A stretch of DNA of 41,260 nucleotides from Sphingomonadales bacterium UBA6174 (GCA_002422945.1 DITW01000008.1:24228-65487); one strand, 5' to 3'. Shown: positions 16,623-25,351, numbered from the stretch's first letter. The notes: generated by a model not told the origin, from the letters alone. Numbers and translations: made by a program.

Positions 16623-17396
16623 TTAAGAACTGATCGGGGAAATGCCACCGCACTCGCTTGGATAGCCAAGCGCCGCCAAGCCATCGGCTAATCGCAACAT
16701 GCATGTGTTCAGCCGATCATGATCGGTCGACCGAATAACGAAATTCGCGCCGACCCGACCTTCGCGGAAAAAGGGATAGCTACCTATCTGGCATCCCTCA
16801 TGATCGCGTTCGGTCTTGGCCAGCAGATCCGCCACTTCGCTTTCCGCGACCCAGCATCCTAGCGTATCGGACAGCAAGGGCTTTCCGCCCTCCAATTTAC
16901 CATTCAATCCATCGAGCATCATTGCGGTGATGCTGGGCACCCCCGCCATAATGAGGATGTTGCCCGCACGAATACCGGGCGCGCCTGATACCTTGTTTTC
17001 GATCAACTCTGCCCCTTGCGGCACGCGCGCCATGCGTAAACGCGCCTCAGTCAGTCCGCCACGCGTCTCATAATAATCATGCAGTATCTTTTCGGCATCC
17101 GGATGTACGACCACATCGACGCCCAAGGCTGCCGCAATCGCATCGACAGTGATATCGTCATGGGTCGGCCCGATGCCGCCAGTGGTGAAGAGATAATCAT
17201 GCTTCACCCGCAAGTTGTTCACTGCCTCGACAATCGCGCTTTCAACGTCCGCGACCACCCGCACCTCTTTAAGGCGAATGCCCTGAATATTAAGCCAGAC
17301 CGCGATTTGGCTGATATTCTTGTCCTGGGTGCGCCCCGACAGAATCTCATCGCCAATGATGATAAGGGCGGCAGTCCAGATGCGTTCTTTTGTCAT
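16623..17396 (-). CDS. CinA N-terminal / MoaB-Mog-like protein
   Basis: This 257-aa protein carries the molybdopterin-binding-like (MoCF) fold found in MoaB, Mog and the N-terminal half of CinA. Visible motifs are LIIIGDEILSGRTQDKN near residues 11-27, TTGGIGPTHDDIT near 71-83, and the LIENKVSGAPGI and MAGVP segments around 130-155. The C-terminal nicotinamide-nucleotide amidase domain of full CinA is absent, so it is the short form often named competence/damage-inducible protein A. ATG 17396 begins the conserved sequence but lacks an obvious ribosome binding site. Longer starts would overlap the divergent map gene. The enzymatic role is not established for this short form. Confidence 0.8.
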   Translation of the reverse strand: MTKERIWTAALIIIGDEILSGRTQDKNISQIAVWLNIQGIRLKEVRVVADVESAIVEAVNNLRVKHDYLFTTGGIGPTHDDITVDAIAAALGVDVVVHPDAEKILHDYYETRGGLTEARLRMARVPQGAELIENKVSGAPGIRAGNILIMAGVPSITAMMLDGLNGKLEGGKPLLSDTLGCWVAESEVADLLAKTERDHEGCQIGSYPFFREGRVGANFVIRSTDHDRLNTCMLRLADGLAALGYPSECGGISPISS

Positions 17397-17445
17397 GGGA
17401 AAAATCCATAGCGGCAATGCGAGGCTTTCGCTATAGCCCAGCGCC

Positions 17446-18267
17446 ATGGCACAATATGAATTTATCACCGATGAGGGCAAGCAAAGCCGATCCGGCGCGA
17501 TCAAGCTTTACAATGCCTCAGCCTTTGAAGGCATGCGCAAAGTAGGACGGATTTCTGCGGAAATCCTCGATGCATTGGTCCCTGTCATCGTTCCCGGCAT
17601 TACAACGCAAGAAATCGACGACATTGTCCGGCGCCTGACGCTGGAGGCTGGCGCGATCCCGGCAACCCTGAATTATCGCGGTTTTACCCATAGCTGCTGC
17701 ACCTCGATCAACCATGTCATTTGCCACGGTATTCCGGGGCCTAAGGTGTTGAAGGACGGCGATATCGTCAATGTCGATGTGACGTCGATCTTGGATGGCT
17801 GGCATGGCGATTGCAACCGCACCTATCTGGTCGGCGATGTGGCGATCAAGGCCCGGCGGCTGGTCGAGGTTACCTATGAATGCCTGATGCTCGGCATCGA
17901 ACAGGCAAAGCCTGGCAATCATATGGGCGATATCGGCCATGCAATTCAGGTCCATGCGGAAAAGCATCGTTATGGCGTGGTGCGCGATTTTTGCGGCCAT
18001 GGCATTGGCAGGCTGTTCCATGATGCGCCGGAAGTGCTGCATTTCGGACGTCCCGGCACCGGGCCTGAAATCAAGCCCGGCATGTTCTTTACCATCGAAC
18101 CGATGATCAACATTGGCCGGCCCGAGGTGAAGGTGCTGGACGATGGCTGGACGGCCGTGGCCCGCGACCGTTCACTTTCGGCGCAGTTTGAACACACGAT
18201 CGGCATCACCGAAACTGGCTGCGAAATCTTCACCAAAAGCCCGAAAGGGCTTGATCGGCCTTTTTAA
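17446..18267 (+). CDS. map: Methionine aminopeptidase, type I
   Basis: This 273-aa cytosolic metalloenzyme removes the initiator Met from nascent proteins. All metal ligands align with the E. coli enzyme: D111 (VNVDVTS), D122 (HGDCNRTY), H185 (GHGIG), E218 (TIEPM) and E249 (QFEHT). The substrate His is H94 in VICHGIP. An N-terminal extension of about 15 residues relative to E. coli is present. Transcription diverges from the CinA-like gene, with only 49 bp between the starts, so the two promoters must be compressed or overlap the coding regions. Confidence 0.95.
   Translation: MAQYEFITDEGKQSRSGAIKLYNASAFEGMRKVGRISAEILDALVPVIVPGITTQEIDDIVRRLTLEAGAIPATLNYRGFTHSCCTSINHVICHGIPGPKVLKDGDIVNVDVTSILDGWHGDCNRTYLVGDVAIKARRLVEVTYECLMLGIEQAKPGNHMGDIGHAIQVHAEKHRYGVVRDFCGHGIGRLFHDAPEVLHFGRPGTGPEIKPGMFFTIEPMINIGRPEVKVLDDGWTAVARDRSLSAQFEHTIGITETGCEIFTKSPKGLDRPF
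18237..18265 (+). terminator. Possible terminator at the 3' end of map
   Basis: AAGCCC and GGGCTT form a 6-bp stem with a GAAA tetraloop (18237-18252) inside the last codons of map, and TTTTT follows after an 8-nt spacer. The spacer is longer than usual, so termination here is uncertain. Confidence 0.35.
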
Positions 18268-18288
18268 GGATCGGCCTAATTGTGAGTC

Positions 18289-18309
18289 ATGCTGAACTTG
18301 CTTCAGTAT
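18289..18309. repeat. Sphingomonad-type intergenic hairpin (CTGAACTTG..TTCAG)
   Basis: ATGCTGAA and TTCAGTAT form an 8-bp stem (one G-U) around CTTGC, followed by CTTTATCC. From memory, this core resembles an intergenic hairpin repeated many times in sphingomonad genomes. It sits between the convergent map and EF-hand genes and may stop transcription from either side. Confidence 0.5.
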
Positions 18310-18317
18310 CTTTATCC

Positions 18318-18797
18318 TTAGCTACCCTCCTCCCCATCGCGCGCCTCGCGTGCATGGGCGGGTGGGCATTGCGACTTTTGTCCTTTTGAACTGCGCTTGG
18401 CTGCGGTCTTGGCGAACTCCGCCAAATTCAAACCACCCGATTTATCGCCATCGGCGGCGGCGAATTTGTCGCTGGTTTTCACCGCATATTCCAGCAGACT
18501 GAGCTTGCCATCATGATCGCTATCCAGCCTGGCGAATGCTTTTTGGCGGCTCATCATATATTCCGGGCGGGTTACCAGCCCGTTGCGGTCACGGTCGTAG
18601 CGATTGAAGCGTTTTCGTTCGCGGCTGATCGGGCTCGCCTCGGGCGACTCCAGCGTTTCAGGCATCGCATTGCCCGGCGGTGGCGGCGTCTTGACGAGCA
18701 GGCTGACTGGCTGTGGCCGTGCATTGCCCTGCCAAAAGAAGAACCCTGCCGCCATCAGGCATATTGCCACCCCGCCACCAGCAAGAAAACGCCACAT
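18318..18797 (-). CDS. Membrane-anchored EF-hand protein
   Basis: This 159-aa protein has an N-terminal hydrophobic anchor or uncleaved signal (residues 1-22, ending FFFWQG). A Pro-rich linker follows, then three canonical EF-hand loops: DRDRNGLVTRPE, DSDHDGKLSLLE and DGDKSGGLNLAE. The tail is Lys/Ser-rich and ends in an acidic stretch. The loops have Asp at positions 1, 3 and usually 5, Gly at 6 and Glu at 12, so calcium binding is expected. The domain should face the periplasm. The start at 18797 has GGAG eight bases upstream. No enzyme domain is present; a calcium sensor or buffer role is inferred. Confidence 0.8.
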   Translation of the reverse strand: MWRFLAGGGVAICLMAAGFFFWQGNARPQPVSLLVKTPPPPGNAMPETLESPEASPISRERKRFNRYDRDRNGLVTRPEYMMSRQKAFARLDSDHDGKLSLLEYAVKTSDKFAAADGDKSGGLNLAEFAKTAAKRSSKGQKSQCPPAHAREARDGEEGS

Positions 18798-18865
18798 CGC
18801 ACAAACTCCACTACGCGAACAATGGCTTAACTCTATGGCAAAGCGCGTTTAGGCGCAATCATCCA

Positions 18866-19528
18866 TCACCAGCCACTCATCCGGTGCCACGCCATGCGGC
18901 AGACGCGGGCAACTGCGCCGCCACCGACACGCTGCGCATCCCTGCGCGATAGCCACGCAAGCGCCCCCGCTGCGCGTTGCGACTTCGGCAACCGCCCCGG
19001 TCCTTGCGCTGGCATTAATCGCTCCGCCAGTGCCAAGGCCCGCTCCTGCACCGCGCCAGCAGGCAATTTACTGGCAAAATCCACCAGCGCCCACACCGGC
19101 CCATGATCGACCAGTAACGACGCAGGCGGTGCGTCATCTTGCGCCATCAAGCCAAAGATCGCCCGACCGCGAAACTCGGCGAATGCGGCCAGTTCATCAT
19201 CATCCGGCTCGCCCTCTTGCACCAGTTGCTGCCAGCCGATGGCGATTGCGGATAGTTCCTCCCGGTCAAACCCCTCGCCCGCAATCGCCAGCGCCGCCAG
19301 CACCGGCTCCGCGGGCGGTGTCGTGTGATCGAGTTTCGCCAGTTGATCAGCCCACCATTGCAGCTTGATCCGGCCTAGCATTGCTTCACGCGTGGTCAGC
19401 GCCAAAGCCTGCAACCGCGCATCCAACTGCCAAATGGCGACAATTCCATCGCGGCGAGCGGGCGGCAGATAGGACAGGATTAATGCACGCTCCGCCCCAA
19501 AAATTTCACTCATTTCAATGAATTGCAT
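18866..19528 (-). CDS. Squalene/phytoene synthase-family protein lacking Asp-rich motifs
   Basis: This protein of about 220 residues has the all-helical fold signature of the squalene/phytoene synthase family (LSYLPPARRDGIVAIWQLDA, then MLGRIKLQWWADQL and FAEFRGRAIFGLMAQ). The two DxxxD-type metal-binding motifs of true prenyl synthases are not visible, and it is shorter than the usual 280-350 residues. It therefore more resembles the non-catalytic group that includes the mitochondrial complex I assembly factor NDUFAF6. A carotenoid or hopanoid role should not be assumed. ATG 19528 follows GGA by about seven bases; ATG 19513 is an alternative. No carotenoid genes are nearby. Confidence 0.7.
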   Translation of the reverse strand: MQFIEMSEIFGAERALILSYLPPARRDGIVAIWQLDARLQALALTTREAMLGRIKLQWWADQLAKLDHTTPPAEPVLAALAIAGEGFDREELSAIAIGWQQLVQEGEPDDDELAAFAEFRGRAIFGLMAQDDAPPASLLVDHGPVWALVDFASKLPAGAVQERALALAERLMPAQGPGRLPKSQRAAGALAWLSRRDAQRVGGGAVARVCRMAWHRMSGW

Positions 19529-19725
19529 ATTTTTTCCAAAGCAGGTGCATGATAAGGCCAAGCTGAAAGACGATATAGACCGGGCGTTGTGCGCGCCACA
19601 AGATCGCACAAGCGAACCACATTATGACATCATTAGCCGACTGATTTTTAGAAATATTATACCTTATGCGTGATAGTTGATCTCAGCCTTGTAACTGTAT
19701 TGTGGCAGGAAATTGTAATTTGCGT

Positions 19726-21381
19726 ATGCTGAAAAAACTTTTCAACCGCAGCAAAACCAATGCTGTCGCTGGTTCTTTCCCTCTCAAATGTGGTCGCATA
19801 GGACTGCTGCGCACTTTCCTGCGGGATAAACGCGCCAATACCGCCATGATCGTGGCGGCATGCCTGATTCCCATGCTCGCCGTGATGGGCGCAGGTGTCG
19901 ATATGGCCCGCAGCTACACTGTCAGGATGCGTCTGCAACAGGCCTGTGACTTCGGTGCGCTTGCCGCAAGGCGCGCCATGACTGGCGGTACGTTAACAGC
20001 GACGAATGTGGCAGACGGGCAGAAAGTTTTCGCCTTCAACTTCCCACAAAAAACACTGGGAACAACAATATTCACGCCAACTATCAATATATCTCCGAAT
20101 TCTAGCAGTACGGTTGTCGTCACCGCTAAAACAACGATGCCAACAACAATTATGAGATTATTCGCGATTACGAGCATCCCCGTCTCGGTGAAATGCGAAG
20201 CCACGATCAGCACCCCGAACAATGATGTGATGTTCGTCCTTGATACTACCGGTTCGATGGATTCTGCTATCAGTGACGGCGCAGGTGGCACCACTACCCG
20301 TTTGGCATCCCTGAAACTGGCCACAAAGGCATTTTACGATGCCCTTGGCCCCGGCAATAATGCAGATGGCCGTATTCGTTATGGCTTTGTGCCTTATGTG
20401 CAGAAGGTGAATGTCGGATATTTGCTGAAGCCCGAATGGCTGAAGTCCGATGATGGCTATTATTCAACCAGAAGGTGGTCGCCCGGCACTTATTTATATT
20501 ATGACAACTACCCATTATCGACAACGCAATACAGAACAGGTGCGACTATTCCTAACCCTGTATGGTGGCATGCCATTCCCAATGAAAGCAATAATTATCC
20601 TGTTCCAGCCACGACCACTTGGGCTGGATGTATCGAAGAAAGGGATACGGTCAATACAATCACCGCCAATTCTTCGTTGACCATTCCCAGCAATGCCTAT
20701 GATCTCAATATAGATCTCGTGCCGTATAATACTCAAACCCAATGGCAACCATATTGGCCAGAAGTGACATTTTGGATACGCGGCTATGATGGTTATAATC
20801 TTACTTATACATGGGCTGTCTGTCCGCAAAAGGCACGAAAATTAATGTCTTATAGCTCAAGAAGTGTGGCGCCAGTGGGTGACAATAGCGGATTGGGCAG
20901 CTTTGATAATTATATCGACTCATTATCGGCGCTTGGCGGCACGCAGACCGATGTAGGATTGATGTGGGGGGCGCGCCTGATTTCAGGGACGGGCTTGTTC
21001 ACATCGGAAAATTCAACCGCGCCTAATGGTTTCAATATCAATCGTAATATCGTGCTGATGACCGATGGTGCGCTCACCGCTTACAGAGATGCATACAGCG
21101 CCTATGGCATCAACTCACAACAACCGCGCGTTGCAGCGAATACTGCGAGTGATGCCGAATTGACCGCGATCCATAATCGGCGGTTCGAAATGATCTGCAA
21201 TGCCGTAAAGGCCAAGGGCATCATTATCTGGGTGGTGGCCTTTGATACAACTTTGACCCCATCATTGGCCAATTGCGCGACCAGTTCCAACCATGCGTCG
21301 GTTGCGACCAGTGCGCTCGCGCTGCGGGAACAGTTCAAGGCAATTGCCAAGAATATCGGCGGCCTGCGCGTTTCGAATTAA
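19726..21381 (+). CDS. TadG-like pilus-assembly protein with von Willebrand factor A domain
   Basis: This protein of about 551 residues has an N-terminal basic segment and then a single membrane helix (NTAMIVAACLIPMLAVMGAG, about 45-65), as in Tad/Flp pilus TadG proteins. A VWA domain begins near residue 165: FVLDTTGSM supplies the MIDAS metal site (Asp about 173), QTDVGL the threonine and VLMTDG the second aspartate. An insertion of about 150 residues rich in Tyr, Trp and Asn interrupts the VWA fold. The start is uncertain: ATG 19726 begins a typical MLKKLF N-terminus, while TTG 19720 has AGGA at a better distance and GTG 19702 is also in frame. A terminator follows. Confidence 0.8.
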   Translation: MLKKLFNRSKTNAVAGSFPLKCGRIGLLRTFLRDKRANTAMIVAACLIPMLAVMGAGVDMARSYTVRMRLQQACDFGALAARRAMTGGTLTATNVADGQKVFAFNFPQKTLGTTIFTPTINISPNSSSTVVVTAKTTMPTTIMRLFAITSIPVSVKCEATISTPNNDVMFVLDTTGSMDSAISDGAGGTTTRLASLKLATKAFYDALGPGNNADGRIRYGFVPYVQKVNVGYLLKPEWLKSDDGYYSTRRWSPGTYLYYDNYPLSTTQYRTGATIPNPVWWHAIPNESNNYPVPATTTWAGCIEERDTVNTITANSSLTIPSNAYDLNIDLVPYNTQTQWQPYWPEVTFWIRGYDGYNLTYTWAVCPQKARKLMSYSSRSVAPVGDNSGLGSFDNYIDSLSALGGTQTDVGLMWGARLISGTGLFTSENSTAPNGFNINRNIVLMTDGALTAYRDAYSAYGINSQQPRVAANTASDAELTAIHNRRFEMICNAVKAKGIIIWVVAFDTTLTPSLANCATSSNHASVATSALALREQFKAIAKNIGGLRVSN

Positions 21382-21400
21382 GATGCGGATGACGGAAATT

Positions 21401-21436
21401 AGGCCGGGACACATCACATCCCGGCCTCCATTTTCA
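21401..21436 (+). terminator. Rho-independent terminator after the TadG-like gene
   Basis: AGGCCGGGA (21401-21409) pairs perfectly with TCCCGGCCT (21419-21427) around a 9-nt loop, followed by CCATTTTC. It lies 20 bp after the stop, so the TadE-like pair downstream probably has its own promoter in 21437-21577. Confidence 0.75.
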
Positions 21437-21577
21437 CTATATATAACAACCTGTTCCAGGCTGATATGCCACAAAAAATATGACGATGTTAACCCTGCTT
21501 CTTGCCGATGGCTTATCCTTTGATCGGATATAGGCTGATACAAGCTTAGTATCTGTAATGTAGCGGGAATCAGTCAT

Positions 21578-22219
21578 TTGCAGTCGCTCAATCATCTTCG
21601 CGCCCATTGGCCAATCAATCGCGAAACTCCCTGCCGGTGGCACGCATGTAAGCGCCTGATTGACTCGAAAAGCGGTGCGACGATCATGGAATTTGCCCTG
21701 ATCGCACCGACATTGATGGTGATGCTGATGGGCTTTTTCGATCTGGGCTATCGGACCTATCTGGAGGTGACTACGCGTGGCGTTCTTGAAACCGCCGCCC
21801 GTAATGCCTCCATCGGCAAATTGACCAGCGACCAAGTCGATACATTCGTCACTAGCAAGTTAAAGGGCATTAGTCCTGCCAATTCGACAATCACATTGGT
21901 GAAAAAAAGCTTTTACAGCGTTAGCCAGATCGGCAAGCCGGAAAAGATTACCGGAGATGTTGCACCCTTGGGCAGCTATAATACGGGTGATTGCTACGAA
22001 GATGCCAATAACAACCAGGTCTATGATAGTTTGAGCGGGGCGAGCGGTCTTGGTGGCCCTGATGATATTGTTTATTATGAAGTCAATATCGCAATGCCCC
22101 GGCTGTTTCCGCTTGGTGGCCTGATCGGCTGGAGCAACACATTTACCGCCAAGGCCAATACACTGATCCGTAACCAGCCATGGGCCAACCAGACCAAGCC
22201 GAGTATCCGATGCTCTTGA
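21578..22219 (+). CDS. TadE-like pilus-assembly protein (TTG start)
   Basis: This 213-aa protein has the TadE signature SGATIMEFALIAPTLMVMLM (about 32-51), a single membrane helix with the conserved Glu next to it. An extracytoplasmic domain with few recognisable motifs follows. The upstream in-frame stop at 21536 leaves TTG 21578 as the first usable start, and GGGA eight bases before it supports that choice. An N-terminal region of about 30 residues rich in Arg, His and Cys precedes the helix. The 3' end overlaps the next TadE-like gene by 10 bp. TadE proteins are pseudopilin-like components of Flp pilus machines; no other tad gene is adjacent. Confidence 0.75.
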   Translation: MQSLNHLRAHWPINRETPCRWHACKRLIDSKSGATIMEFALIAPTLMVMLMGFFDLGYRTYLEVTTRGVLETAARNASIGKLTSDQVDTFVTSKLKGISPANSTITLVKKSFYSVSQIGKPEKITGDVAPLGSYNTGDCYEDANNNQVYDSLSGASGLGGPDDIVYYEVNIAMPRLFPLGGLIGWSNTFTAKANTLIRNQPWANQTKPSIRCS

Positions 22220-22863
22220 TAAACCTCAAACAATGGCGCGGCATGTTTCGCGGTCTGATCGCTGACAGATCTGGTCTCGCCTTCATCGAACTCGCTTTAT
22301 CCTTGCCCATGCTCTTGGGCGTCGGCCTGTTCGGATTGGAAACGATCAATCTTGCCACCACCCATTTGATCCTGTCGAACATGGCATCGCAAGTCGCCAA
22401 TAATGCCGGTCGCGTTCGCACCTCCATTGACGAAGCCGATATCAAGGAAATCATGTTGGGCGCGGATATGATGGGTAAGAAGATCAAGTTTTCCGCCAAT
22501 GGCCGTGTGATCCTGTCCAGCGTTGAATTAAATCCGACGGGCACTGGCCAATGGATCCGTTGGCAACGTTGCTTTGGTTCGAAAGCCGTATCTATCCATT
22601 ACGGCGCTCAGGGCACGGGTATGAACGACAACACCCTGGCGGATGGTATCGGCCCTACAGGTCGAAAAATCTTTGCGCCCGGCGGTTCGGCCATCATGTT
22701 CGTCGAGCTGGTCTATGATTATCAGCGCCTGATACCCTTTAATATCTATGGCGCAAGGACCATTACCTATCTCGCCGCATCAGGTGTGCGCGAACGGACA
22801 GATCAAGCAATTAAAAATGCATCCAATCTGACACCCTCGAATTGTAATTATGTTTTCTTCTAG
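22210..22863 (+). CDS. Second TadE-like protein
   Basis: This 217-aa protein begins MLLINLKQWRGMFRGL and then RSGLAFIELALSLPMLLGVG, the TadE-type membrane helix with its Glu at the start. The remainder is predicted to lie outside the inner membrane and includes two Cys (QRCFG and SNCNYVFF at the C-terminus). ATG 22210 is chosen because the helix follows at the usual distance and the gene overlaps its upstream neighbour by 10 bp, consistent with coupling. The family role in pilus assembly is known only in general; without secretin and ATPase genes here it presumably works with a tad locus elsewhere. Confidence 0.75.
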   Translation: MLLINLKQWRGMFRGLIADRSGLAFIELALSLPMLLGVGLFGLETINLATTHLILSNMASQVANNAGRVRTSIDEADIKEIMLGADMMGKKIKFSANGRVILSSVELNPTGTGQWIRWQRCFGSKAVSIHYGAQGTGMNDNTLADGIGPTGRKIFAPGGSAIMFVELVYDYQRLIPFNIYGARTITYLAASGVRERTDQAIKNASNLTPSNCNYVFF

Positions 22864-22875
22864 GGCGCAGCCCTA
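22861..22875. repeat. Mini-hairpin formed from two convergent stop codons
   Basis: TAGGGC and GCCCTA pair around GCA. The left TAG is the TadE-like stop codon and the right CTA is the TAG stop of cca on the other strand. No T-run follows, so it is at most a weak bidirectional terminator. Confidence 0.35.
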
Positions 22876-24072
22876 ATCTCGGCCCATCACCAGTGCATCG
22901 GCGATCTGGTTGAGCCGTTCAATCGGTGGGAAACCTTCCGCCACCCATTGCCGCTCGGCAGCCTGCAACAACCGCGCGACATCCGGGCCGGGGCGCACCC
23001 CGCGGGCGATAATGTCCTTGCCGGTCAGCACAAACACCGGGCGTTGCCATGAAGAAAGCAGCGCAATCGCAGCATGTGCGCCCGCGGATCCGGACAGCAG
23101 ATAACGGTCGATAGCGCTCTCTGCGCCATAGGTCCAGCCAAGCGCGCGCGGGTCTTGTGGGAAAGTATCCGCCCAACCCGCTGCCAGCATCATCCGCTTG
23201 CGCTGCGCATTGGACAGTTTCAGCCTTTGCGCCACTTGCTCCGCCAAGCCGGGATCGGGCGGCAATAATGCCGTCAATCGCCGCACCGCATCCGGCAGAA
23301 TATCGCACGCTGCTTCCAGCGCAATGACAGACCGCAGACGCGCCACGCCATCCGCCACGATTTCCGGCAGAACGGGACGGAAAATGCCGATATTTTCCAT
23401 CAACTCCACCGTCGCCCCCGGATCGGGTAAGCGCAACAGCGACAGCAGTTCCATCGCGATCCGTTCACGCGATAGCGCCATCAGATCATTGGCGCGGGTG
23501 ATGCACGCGGCCAGCGCGTCCGTATCCGGCGCGCCATAGGCAAAGCGCGCGTAAAAGCGAAAGAAGCGCAAAATCCGCAGATGATCCTCGGCAATGCGGG
23601 TCAACGGATCGCCAATGAACCGCACCCGATGCGCCGCCAGATCATCCAGCCCACCAAAGAAATCGGTTATCTCCAGCGTATTTGGATCGGCATAAAGTGC
23701 GTTGATCGTGAAATCCCGGCGCGATGCGTCTTCCTGCCAATTATCGCTATAGGCAATCGTGGCCCGGCGACCATCGGTGGAGACATCGCGTCGCAATGTC
23801 GTGACCTCCACCGGCCCCCAAGGCAGCACGGCTGTTACCGTCCCATGCTCGATGCCGGTCGGCACGACCTTGATACGGGCGCGTTGCAGGCGATCCATCA
23901 CCGCATCCGGCATCAACAAAGTGGCGCAGTCGATGTCCGCAACCTGATGCCCGAGCATTCCATCACGCACTGCCCCGCCGACAAACCGGATCAGGCCTTC
24001 ATTCGCGCCCAAAATCTCCAGCAAGCCCGCCAGACCTTCCCGTCCCTCAATCACATGCAATGGTAATTTCAT
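22873..24072 (-). CDS. cca: CCA tRNA nucleotidyltransferase (class II)
   Basis: This 399-aa enzyme adds or repairs the 3' CCA of tRNAs. The catalytic head shows FVGGAVRDGML (31-40), the metal-binding DxD in VADIDCATLL (D46, D48), the RRDFTINALY segment near 118-127, and the IAEDHLRILRFFRFYARF helix typical of bacterial poly(A) polymerase/CCA enzymes. No HD phosphohydrolase domain is visible. The one tRNA seen in this window encodes its CCA, so repair rather than synthesis may be the main task, as inference. ATG 24072 overlaps the upstream NUDIX stop by 4 bp (ATGA), making this the third gene of a coupled DUF1285-NUDIX-cca operon. Confidence 0.92.
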   Translation of the reverse strand: MKLPLHVIEGREGLAGLLEILGANEGLIRFVGGAVRDGMLGHQVADIDCATLLMPDAVMDRLQRARIKVVPTGIEHGTVTAVLPWGPVEVTTLRRDVSTDGRRATIAYSDNWQEDASRRDFTINALYADPNTLEITDFFGGLDDLAAHRVRFIGDPLTRIAEDHLRILRFFRFYARFAYGAPDTDALAACITRANDLMALSRERIAMELLSLLRLPDPGATVELMENIGIFRPVLPEIVADGVARLRSVIALEAACDILPDAVRRLTALLPPDPGLAEQVAQRLKLSNAQRKRMMLAAGWADTFPQDPRALGWTYGAESAIDRYLLSGSAGAHAAIALLSSWQRPVFVLTGKDIIARGVRPGPDVARLLQAAERQWVAEGFPPIERLNQIADALVMGRD

Positions 24073-24671
24073 AACCGGCCTGCCATACGATGTCCCAGAT
24101 TGACCAACATGGCCGCCGTCGCGCCCCAGATGCGTCGGTCATTCCAGATCAGCTCATAATATTCTCGCGGCTTGCCCTGCCAATGGACCTGTTGCAGCTT
24201 GAAACTGGCGGGATCGAGGATGACATCCGTCGGCACTTCGAAAATATCCGCGACCTCGCAAGGATGCGCCTTCACGGCCATATCGGGGGAGATGGCGGCC
24301 ACCACCGGCGTCACGAGGAAATTGGTCACGGTGCGATATGGCTCGACAATATCGACGACCGTGACATGTTCACGCGCCAGCCCGACCTCTTCTTCCGCCT
24401 CGCGCAACGCCGCTGCGATGACATCCGCATCGCCCGCATCGACCCTGCCGCCCGGAAAGGCGATCTGGCCTGCGTGATTGGACAAATTGCCGGTGCGCTG
24501 GGTCAAGAGCACGGTTGGCCGGTTGCGATCGATCAGGCCGACCAGCACCGCCGCCGGGGTGGGTTGCATCTGAGAAACGCCGGGCATCGGCTGTTGATCG
24601 CCGAGCTTCAACAGACGCGCGTCATAATCCTGATGGGCAAGCGCGGCCCTGATCCGCTCCTCCAGCGTCAC
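24069..24671 (-). CDS. NUDIX hydrolase, CoA-pyrophosphatase (NudL) type
   Basis: This 200-aa enzyme has a NUDIX box at about 75-97: GGRVDAGDADVIAAAL followed by REAEEEVG. The first Glu of the consensus is Asp, as is common in the NudL-type subgroup that hydrolyses coenzyme A to phosphopantetheine and 3',5'-ADP. The VLLTQRTGNLSNHAGQIAFP segment just before it matches the UPF0035 signature of that subgroup. The start is GTG 24671, which overlaps the DUF1285 stop by 4 bp (GTGA). Substrate is inferred from the signature. Confidence 0.87.
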   Translation of the reverse strand: MTLEERIRAALAHQDYDARLLKLGDQQPMPGVSQMQPTPAAVLVGLIDRNRPTVLLTQRTGNLSNHAGQIAFPGGRVDAGDADVIAAALREAEEEVGLAREHVTVVDIVEPYRTVTNFLVTPVVAAISPDMAVKAHPCEVADIFEVPTDVILDPASFKLQQVHWQGKPREYYELIWNDRRIWGATAAMLVNLGHRMAGRL

Positions 24672-25237
24672 GCATCCGGCTCCAGCGGAAAAAACGCGCC
24701 ATCGCTCCAGATGCCAATCGGGTCATGGCCGTCATCCAGCGCCATCTGCGCCAGTTCGTAATAGACCGGGCGGGCGATCCGCGCCTCCAGCCCATTGCGC
24801 ACCATCACATAAGGGCGTGGGCCATCACCGGCTTCAGCAAAGCGTAATGGGTTGTTCGGCCCGGCGATCACGACATCATCGACATTGGTCCGAAACGCGA
24901 GGCGACGATTGGCCCCTTCCCCCTCGCTGTTGACCTCAACTGCGATGAACGGCACGTCATCGACATCGATATCGAGCTTTTCAACCGGGGTGACGAGGAC
25001 ATAGCCGCCATCAGGTTCGCGCCGCAAAATCGTCGAAAACAATTTGACCATCGCCGCCCGCCCGATGGGCGAGCCTTCATGGAACCATGTTCCATCCGGC
25101 TTGATCTGCATCATGCTATGCCCGCAATGCGGCGGGTTCCATTGATCGACCGGCGGCAGACGCTTGTCCGCCACGGCCTGCGCTATTTGTGCAAGGGACA
25201 TGGTCGCAATATCAATTGGTGCAGCATTTTTTGCCAT
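24668..25237 (-). CDS. DUF1285 family protein
   Basis: This protein of about 189 residues is recognised by PPVDQWNPPHCGHSMMQI and DGTWFHEGSPIGR (about 30-65), the hallmark of DUF1285. The rest is mixed alpha/beta with VEKLDIDVDDVPFIA and NPLRFAEAG. It is cytoplasmic with no known biochemical function. ATG 25237 is preferred over GTG 25243 because GAGGG lies seven bases upstream. It leads the operon with the NUDIX and cca genes, an arrangement I recall from other alphaproteobacteria; the functional link is unclear. It is divergent from gmk with 114 bp between starts. Confidence 0.85.
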   Translation of the reverse strand: MAKNAAPIDIATMSLAQIAQAVADKRLPPVDQWNPPHCGHSMMQIKPDGTWFHEGSPIGRAAMVKLFSTILRREPDGGYVLVTPVEKLDIDVDDVPFIAVEVNSEGEGANRRLAFRTNVDDVVIAGPNNPLRFAEAGDGPRPYVMVRNGLEARIARPVYYELAQMALDDGHDPIGIWSDGAFFPLEPDA

Positions 25238-25351
25238 GGTCACGCCCTCGCATGAGTTGCCGCAATTGCCAAGCCCGCATCCTGCCGATCACCAGAGACT
25301 CTGCCCCCAAAGGCTTGACCTAAAGACGAGTTCAATCCATCAGCTTTCGCC

